The position numbers and the translations under genes were made by a program. Shown here piece after piece: positions 12,147-12,560 of a stretch of DNA of 12,560 bases. The stretch covers positions 1 to 12,560 of the forward strand of contig CALISP010000222.1 in the NCBI GenBank assembly GCA_938041705.1. The letters are read 5' to 3'. The DNA is from an uncultured Cocleimonas sp. (lineage in GTDB: Bacteria; Pseudomonadota; Gammaproteobacteria; Thiotrichales; Thiotrichaceae). The number at the start of each line of letters is the position of its first letter. The first letter of the stretch is position 1. The notes under the pieces are model-generated. The model worked only from the letters and a program-made list of their open reading frames with translations. It did no database searches and was not told the origin of the DNA.

Positions 12147-12169
12147 AAAAGTAGGGGGGTGTCTTTTTA
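12147..12169 (+). repeat. G-rich interspersed repeat, copy 3
   Basis: AAAAGTA-GGGGGG-TGTCTTTTTA, identical over 23 bp to copy 2. It is in the 74-bp gap between the MarR stop and the glutathione S-transferase start, on the same strand as both. CCCT (12141-12144) just upstream can pair with AGGG in the repeat. Confidence 0.9.
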
Positions 12170-12200
12170 ATATAAAATTAAAGCACTTTTAGGAGTAATC

Positions 12201-12560
12201 ATGTCAAAACTAAAGTTAACCTATTTCGATTTCCCTGGTGGTCGTGGTGAAGTTGCAAGACTTATAATGATGTTGGGAAATATTCCATTTGAAGATGAGC
12301 GTATTTCATTTGAAGAACATGGAGCAACGATAAAAGACCGACCCTTTGAAGCTGTGCCTGTGTTAGAAGTAGATGGTCGACTGATGACTCAATCAAATAC
12401 CATTAACCGCTATTTAGGAAAAATGGCCGATTTATATCCAAATGATAATCTCCAAGCGGCACTGTGTGATGAAATCATGAGTGCTGTAGAAGATTTAACT
12501 CATATGGTAGTTGCCACATTCCAGATGGAAGATGACGAGAAGAAAGTTGCTCGAGAAGCC
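12201..12560 (+). CDS. Glutathione S-transferase, sigma-like, N-terminal part (cut by window edge)
   Basis: The first 120 residues are visible. They begin MSKLKLTYFDFPGGRGEVAR: the thioredoxin-like N-terminal domain with Tyr8 in the position that activates glutathione in sigma-class enzymes. VPVLEVDG (52-59) has the conserved cis-proline (P53), and QSNTINRYL (64-72) holds the Gln-Ser pair that binds the glutathione gamma-glutamyl group. DEIMSAVEDLTH begins the helical C-terminal domain, which continues past the window. The enzyme would conjugate glutathione to electrophiles or reduce peroxides in the cytoplasm; its substrate is unknown. AGGAG (12191-12195) is 5 bp before the ATG. It lies 74 bp after the MarR gene and could be its regulated partner, although a G-rich repeat lies between them. 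Confidence 0.93.
   Translation, partial: MSKLKLTYFDFPGGRGEVARLIMMLGNIPFEDERISFEEHGATIKDRPFEAVPVLEVDGRLMTQSNTINRYLGKMADLYPNDNLQAALCDEIMSAVEDLTHMVVATFQMEDDEKKVAREA

Noticed and set aside
3400..12169. CRISPR array formed by the three repeats
   Set aside because: Copies are kilobases apart with genes between them, spacing is irregular and no cas gene is present.
12141..12169. preQ1-type or other known riboswitch pseudoknot upstream of the GST gene
   Set aside because: The conserved core bases of known small pseudoknot riboswitches are not present, and the other two copies are not upstream of a same-strand gene.

Overview
The window is AT-rich DNA from what looks like a gammaproteobacterium, probably marine or aquatic. 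This rests on the gene families present: a FolM/PTR1-type pteridine reductase beside a COG1565 methyltransferase, a fused TAXI-type TRAP permease with a DUF3394 tail, and a TeaD-like UspA gene. The genus cannot be fixed from sequence alone. No rRNA, tRNA, CRISPR array or transposase gene is visible.

Layout. Positions 1-238 (-) are the 5' end of a YlqF/RbgA GTPase gene. Divergent from it, 422-1177 (+) encodes an Rsd/hemerythrin-like four-helix protein with a decapeptide-repeat N-terminus. A COG1565/NDUFAF7-type methyltransferase (1225-2523, -) and folM (2538-3293, +) diverge from start codons only 14 bp apart. An unrecognised small protein follows (3460-3807, -), then a 0.36 kb leader. Next is a TRAP module: TAXI binding protein (4163-5140), a strong terminator and intercistronic hairpin, fused DctQM permease (5326-7932) and a UspA protein (7945-8379). 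A LysE/RhtB exporter (8473-9132) begins directly after a terminator hairpin. A four-gene minus-strand array (11494 to 9340) encodes small paralogous Tat-exported proteins of unknown function. Divergent from it is a MarR regulator (11653-12126), followed by a partial glutathione S-transferase gene (12201 to the window end).

How the genes fit together. The TAXI protein captures a periplasmic solute, the fused permease imports it using an ion gradient, and the UspA protein probably tunes the transporter, as TeaD does in TeaABC. The strong terminator between binding protein and permease should make the binding protein more abundant. The MarR gene shares its 5' region with the Tat array and has a perfect palindrome between a consensus -10 and its start codon, so autoregulation and control of the array are plausible.

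Most unusual points. (1) Four diverged tandem paralogues keep near-identical Tat signal peptides and a C-terminal (S/N)-x-(H/Y)-x3-N motif; I cannot place them in a known family. (2) A short repeat, AAAAGTA-G(5 or 6)-TGTCTTTT, occurs three times, always downstream of a plus-strand gene and always in the same orientation. (3) A terminator hairpin also carries the ribosome binding site of the LysE-family gene. (4) A sharply GC-rich, palindrome-rich patch lies inside the permease gene.
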